This document shows positions 61,448-64,000 of a stretch of DNA of 64,000 nucleotides, in pieces; the first letter of the stretch is position 1, and each line of letters opens with the position of its first letter. The notes beneath the pieces are model-generated. The model was given only the letters and a program-made list of their open reading frames with translations, had not been told where the DNA came from and ran no database searches. The stretch is from Chelativorans xinjiangensis (lineage in GTDB: Bacteria > Pseudomonadota > Alphaproteobacteria > Rhizobiales > Rhizobiaceae), in contig NZ_WQNH01000003.1 in the NCBI RefSeq assembly GCF_009812055.1, forward strand, positions 62,001 through 126,000, read 5' to 3'. A program made the position numbers and the translations under genes.

Positions 61448-61675
61448 CTAAAAGGCCTTGGGCAAACCGGCCTGCTTGAGGACGCCATTCGCCGTATGGC
61501 GCGACTTAATTGCGTTGTCGACGACAACCCGACGTCCGGTCACAGGATGGCGCCAAATCTCGTGATCACCCCTTCCAGGGCGGTGAAATACCCATCCGGC
61601 TCGTGAGAGTATGGCCTTCAAAGATTTGGTGTAGTTGTTCACCGCCCCGACCGGCTCCGAGGGTCGAGGCGACAT
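61448..61675 (-). CDS. hicA: HicA-type toxin (mRNA interferase)
   Basis: 75 residues with the HicA fold, a double-stranded RNA-binding-like mini domain: KAILSRAGWVFHRPGRGDHE, where His in GDHEIW corresponds to the catalytic HicA histidine, then RRVVVDNAIKSRHTANGVLK. HicA cleaves mRNA when freed from HicB. The first ~13 residues (MSPRPSEPVGAVNN) may be untranslated if a GTG at 61642 is the start. It follows the HicB-like gene by 26 bp. Confidence 0.85.
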   Translation of the reverse strand: MSPRPSEPVGAVNNYTKSLKAILSRAGWVFHRPGRGDHEIWRHPVTGRRVVVDNAIKSRHTANGVLKQAGLPKAF

Positions 61676-61701
61676 GCCCGCGAAAACACCGAGACCAACG
61701 C

Positions 61702-61926
61702 TTATTCAGCAGCGACGGGCGCTGGCCCATGCGCCGCCGAGTGCACCACGAGATCGAACTCCGGCGAAACCGACTCGTCCTCGACGAGATCGGCGAGCTT
61801 GAGCGCAATTCCGTCACGCAGTTGATCGAGCGATTGTGCCTCGGTGGCAAGGCCAACCTGTTCACGCGCTATCGCGACCCAAACTTTGGCCTCGTCATCC
61901 CAATTCGCATCGATAGTGATTTTCAT
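61702..61926 (-). CDS. HicB-like antitoxin (DUF1902)
   Basis: A 74-residue protein: MKITIDANWDDEAKVWVAIA, then GLATEAQSLDQLRDGIALKL, the partial RNase H-like fold of HicB/DUF1902 proteins. No C-terminal helix-turn-helix or ribbon-helix-helix DNA-binding domain follows; the C-terminus is VVHSAAHGPAPVAAE. It would neutralise HicA but lacks the usual autoregulatory part. ATG 61926 is chosen at the start of homology. Confidence 0.82.
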   Translation of the reverse strand: MKITIDANWDDEAKVWVAIAREQVGLATEAQSLDQLRDGIALKLADLVEDESVSPEFDLVVHSAAHGPAPVAAE

Positions 61927-62004
61927 GCACCAGGCTCCTCTCCATCCAATATAGCGCATGGAGTCAAGGGAAAGAAGGCGCGGTCTTTTCCGCGCCTTCA
62001 AGCC

Positions 62005-63603
62005 CTACGCACTCACGTCGAAATGCAGCGGCTTGGCCGAGATGATGGAATCGTTCGCCCGCAATTCCTGCAGCACATTCTCCGGGAACGGCGCGTCGAG
62101 ATACAAGAGCGCGATCGCGTCGCCCCCTGGCCGATTGCGGCCGAGCTGGAAGTTGGCGATGTTCACCCCGTGCTTGGCACAGATGGTGCCAAGCAGGCCG
62201 ATGATGCCGGGCGTGTCGTAATTGGTGGTGTAAAGCATGTGCTCGCCCACCTCGGCATCGAGATTGATGCCCTTGATCTGGATGAAGCGCGGCTTGCCGT
62301 CCGAGAAGACCGTGCCGGCGATCGAACGCGTCTTGGCCGATGTCTTGACCGTCAGCTTGATATAGCCGTCGAAGACGCCCGACTTGTCGCGCTTGACCTC
62401 CGACAGGATGACGCCGCGCTCCTTCGCCATGACGGGCGCCGAGACCATGTTGACGTCGGAGACCTGCGGCCGGATGAGCCCCGCCAGCGCGGCGCTGATG
62501 AGGGCGCGCGTGTTCATGGCGGCGGTGGAGCCGTCGAAGACGACCTCCACCTCGCGAATCGCCTCCTCCGTCACCTGGCCGACAAATGCGCCCATCACCT
62601 CCGCCAGCTTGATGAAGGGCTTCAGCCGCGGCGCCTCCTCGGCGCTGATCGAGGGCATATTGATGGCATTGGTGACCGCGCCCTTGATGAGGTAGTCCGA
62701 CATCTGCTCGGCCACCTGCAGGGCGACGTTTTCCTGCGCCTCTGTCGTCGCCGCCCCCAAATGCGGCGTGCACACCACGTTGGGCAGGTTGAACAGCGGA
62801 TTTTCCGTGGCCGGCTCATTCTCGAACACGTCGACGCCGGCGCCCGCAACCTTGCCGGATTTCAGTGCCGCGACCAGATCGGCCTCGACGATCAGGCCGC
62901 CGCGCGCGCAATTGATGATGCGCACGCCGTCCTTCATCTTGGCGATCGCCTCGGCACTGATGATACCCCGTGTCTTGTCGGTCAGCGGCGTGTGCAGCGT
63001 GATGAAGTCCGCCCGGGCGAACAACTCGTCCAGCTCCACTTTCTCCACGCCCAGCTCCTCCGCCCGCTGGACGGACAGAAATGGGTCGAACGCCACCACG
63101 TGCATCTTCAGTCCGATGGCGCGCATGGCCACCACCGACCCGATGTTGCCGCAGCCGATGACGCCCAGCGTCTTGCCGGTGATCTCGACGCCCATGAAGC
63201 GGTTCTTCTCCCACCTGCCTTCATGGGTGGAGGCGTTGGCTTCGGGGATCTGCCGCGCCACCGCGAAGAGCATGGCAATCGCGTGCTCCGCCGTGGTGAT
63301 GGAGTTGCCGAAGGGCGTGTTCATGACGATGATGCCGCGGCGCGAGGCGGCGGGGATATCGACGTTGTCGACGCCGATGCCGGCGCGGCCCACAACCTTC
63401 AGGTTGGTCGCGGCATTGATCAGCTTCTCTGTCACCTTGGTGGCCGAGCGGATGGCCAGGCCATCGTACTGGTCAATGATGGAGACAAGCTTTTCCTTGT
63501 CCTTGCCGAGATCCGGCTGGTAATCGACCTCGATGCCGTGCTGCCTGAAGATGTCGACGGCCATGGGCGAAAGCTTGTCGGAAACGAGAACGCGAGGTGC
63601 CAT
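62005..63603 (-). CDS. serA: D-3-phosphoglycerate dehydrogenase
   Basis: 532 residues, the long form. Catalytic domain from MAPRVLVSDKLSPMA; NAD motif GVIGCGNIGSVVAMRAIG; NCARGGLIVEADL with the substrate Arg; HLGAATTEAQENVA with the catalytic His; then the ASB domain and a C-terminal ACT domain (NYDTPGIIGLLGTICAKHGV) for feedback by serine. It starts serine synthesis. The start ATG 63603 lies 65 bp after serC. Confidence 0.97.
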   Translation of the reverse strand: MAPRVLVSDKLSPMAVDIFRQHGIEVDYQPDLGKDKEKLVSIIDQYDGLAIRSATKVTEKLINAATNLKVVGRAGIGVDNVDIPAASRRGIIVMNTPFGNSITTAEHAIAMLFAVARQIPEANASTHEGRWEKNRFMGVEITGKTLGVIGCGNIGSVVAMRAIGLKMHVVAFDPFLSVQRAEELGVEKVELDELFARADFITLHTPLTDKTRGIISAEAIAKMKDGVRIINCARGGLIVEADLVAALKSGKVAGAGVDVFENEPATENPLFNLPNVVCTPHLGAATTEAQENVALQVAEQMSDYLIKGAVTNAINMPSISAEEAPRLKPFIKLAEVMGAFVGQVTEEAIREVEVVFDGSTAAMNTRALISAALAGLIRPQVSDVNMVSAPVMAKERGVILSEVKRDKSGVFDGYIKLTVKTSAKTRSIAGTVFSDGKPRFIQIKGINLDAEVGEHMLYTTNYDTPGIIGLLGTICAKHGVNIANFQLGRNRPGGDAIALLYLDAPFPENVLQELRANDSIISAKPLHFDVSA

Positions 63604-63668
63604 TTCAGGGCTCCTAATTAAGCGAATGCGATGGGAAGGATCAGCGCCGGCGCCGGCGCCGGACGGTT

Positions 63669-64000
63669 TCAGGCGCTCTGCAGCGCCGCCTTCTGCTCCT
63701 GGAATGCCCAGTCGAGCCAAGGCATCAGAGCTTCGAGATCGGAGGTCTCGACGGTCGCGCCGGCCCAGATCCTGAGGCCCGGAGGCGCGTCGCGATAGTG
63801 GCCGATGTCGTAGGCCACGCCCTCCTTGTCGAGCCGGGATACCATGCCCTTGGCGAAGGCCGCCCTGGCGTCGGCATCGAGCCGTGCCACCGTCTCGTCG
63901 ACGATCGACAGGCACACGGACGTGTTGGAGCGCGTGGCCGGGTCCCGCGCCAGATGCGCGAGCCAATCGCTCTTTTCAACGAACCGGTCGATGACGGCGA
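63669..64000 (-). CDS. serC: Phosphoserine aminotransferase, C-terminal part (continues beyond the window)
   Basis: About 110 C-terminal residues in an uninterrupted frame to the window edge: EKSDWLAHLARDPATRSNTS, LDKEGVAYDIGHYRDAPPGL, RIWAGATVETSDLEALMPWL. This matches the alphaproteobacterial SerC (class V PLP enzyme). It lies upstream of serA in the same direction, so both steps from 3-phosphoglycerate to phosphoserine are in one operon. The PLP lysine is outside the window. Confidence 0.92.
   Translation of the reverse strand, partial: AVIDRFVEKSDWLAHLARDPATRSNTSVCLSIVDETVARLDADARAAFAKGMVSRLDKEGVAYDIGHYRDAPPGLRIWAGATVETSDLEALMPWLDWAFQEQKAALQSA

Overview
This 64 kb window is GC-rich chromosomal DNA of an alphaproteobacterium of the order Hyphomicrobiales (Rhizobiales), most likely a Phyllobacteriaceae-type organism close to Mesorhizobium, Nitratireductor or Chelativorans. 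The evidence is the PhyR/NepR/EcfG general stress module, the cpdR-hpt-ftsEX neighbourhood, a SAM-II riboswitch on metA, rpoH next to a pseudouridine synthase and purA, and several dispersed inverted-repeat families of the kind found in this group. A complete ectABCD-ask ectoine/hydroxyectoine cluster with a divergent MarR regulator points to a salt-exposed lifestyle. I see no prophage, transposase gene, rRNA operon or CRISPR array. The genus is inference.

Layout. 0-4.7 kb: end of a sugar-type ABC ATPase gene and a GMC / SDR / GMC oxidoreductase operon. 4.7-12 kb: queuosine-precursor transporter with a preQ1-I riboswitch, rpmB, a 1.1 kb gene-poor stretch with repeats, a DUF3108 protein, a DMT exporter, and a ROK regulator / di-haem cytochrome / FG-GAP-UnbV operon read leftward. 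13-17 kb: divergent XylFHG-type sugar ABC transporter with a palindromic operator. 16.7-19.8 kb: phyR, nepR, ecfG and a double PRC-barrel protein, each transcription unit with a consensus EcfG promoter. 20-22 kb: glyoxalase-type dioxygenase, hydrolase and small GNAT protein. 22-27.5 kb: ectoine cluster. 27.6-30.2 kb: a large TIGR02302-type membrane protein. 30.4-32.5 kb: groESL under CIRCE. 32.6-39 kb: TMEM175-like channel, cpdR, hpt, a single-pass membrane protein, ftsEX, a DUF218 protein, plsC and a ChaC-like enzyme. 39-45 kb: DUF2125, tyrosine-pathway dehydrogenase and hisC, metA under SAM-II control, a methyltransferase, gloB. 44.9-51 kb: pstSCAB-phoU-phoB under a Pho box, with a large hybrid histidine kinase upstream. 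54-64 kb: tRNA-Glu, VOC protein, rluD-like, rpoH, a conserved membrane protein, purA, a DMT transporter, a HicB/HicA pair, serA and the end of serC.

Most notable. (1) A ~180 bp inverted-repeat element lies inside the signal-peptide region of the FG-GAP/UnbV gene and adds about 61 in-frame codons, and the same gene carries a fossil of a second repeat family. (2) In the preQ1-I riboswitch, the predicted pseudoknot pairs a loop CAU directly with the start codon of the transporter gene. (3) SAM-II on metA is followed by a terminator whose left arm is perfectly complementary to 8 nt of the aptamer region. (4) The ROK / di-haem cytochrome / FG-GAP genes lie divergent from a sugar ABC transporter, with a perfect 21-bp palindrome at the transporter's predicted start point; this is the best candidate for an undescribed functional unit. 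(5) Back-to-back EcfG promoters drive phyR and nepR-ecfG, and a third one drives the PRC-barrel gene.
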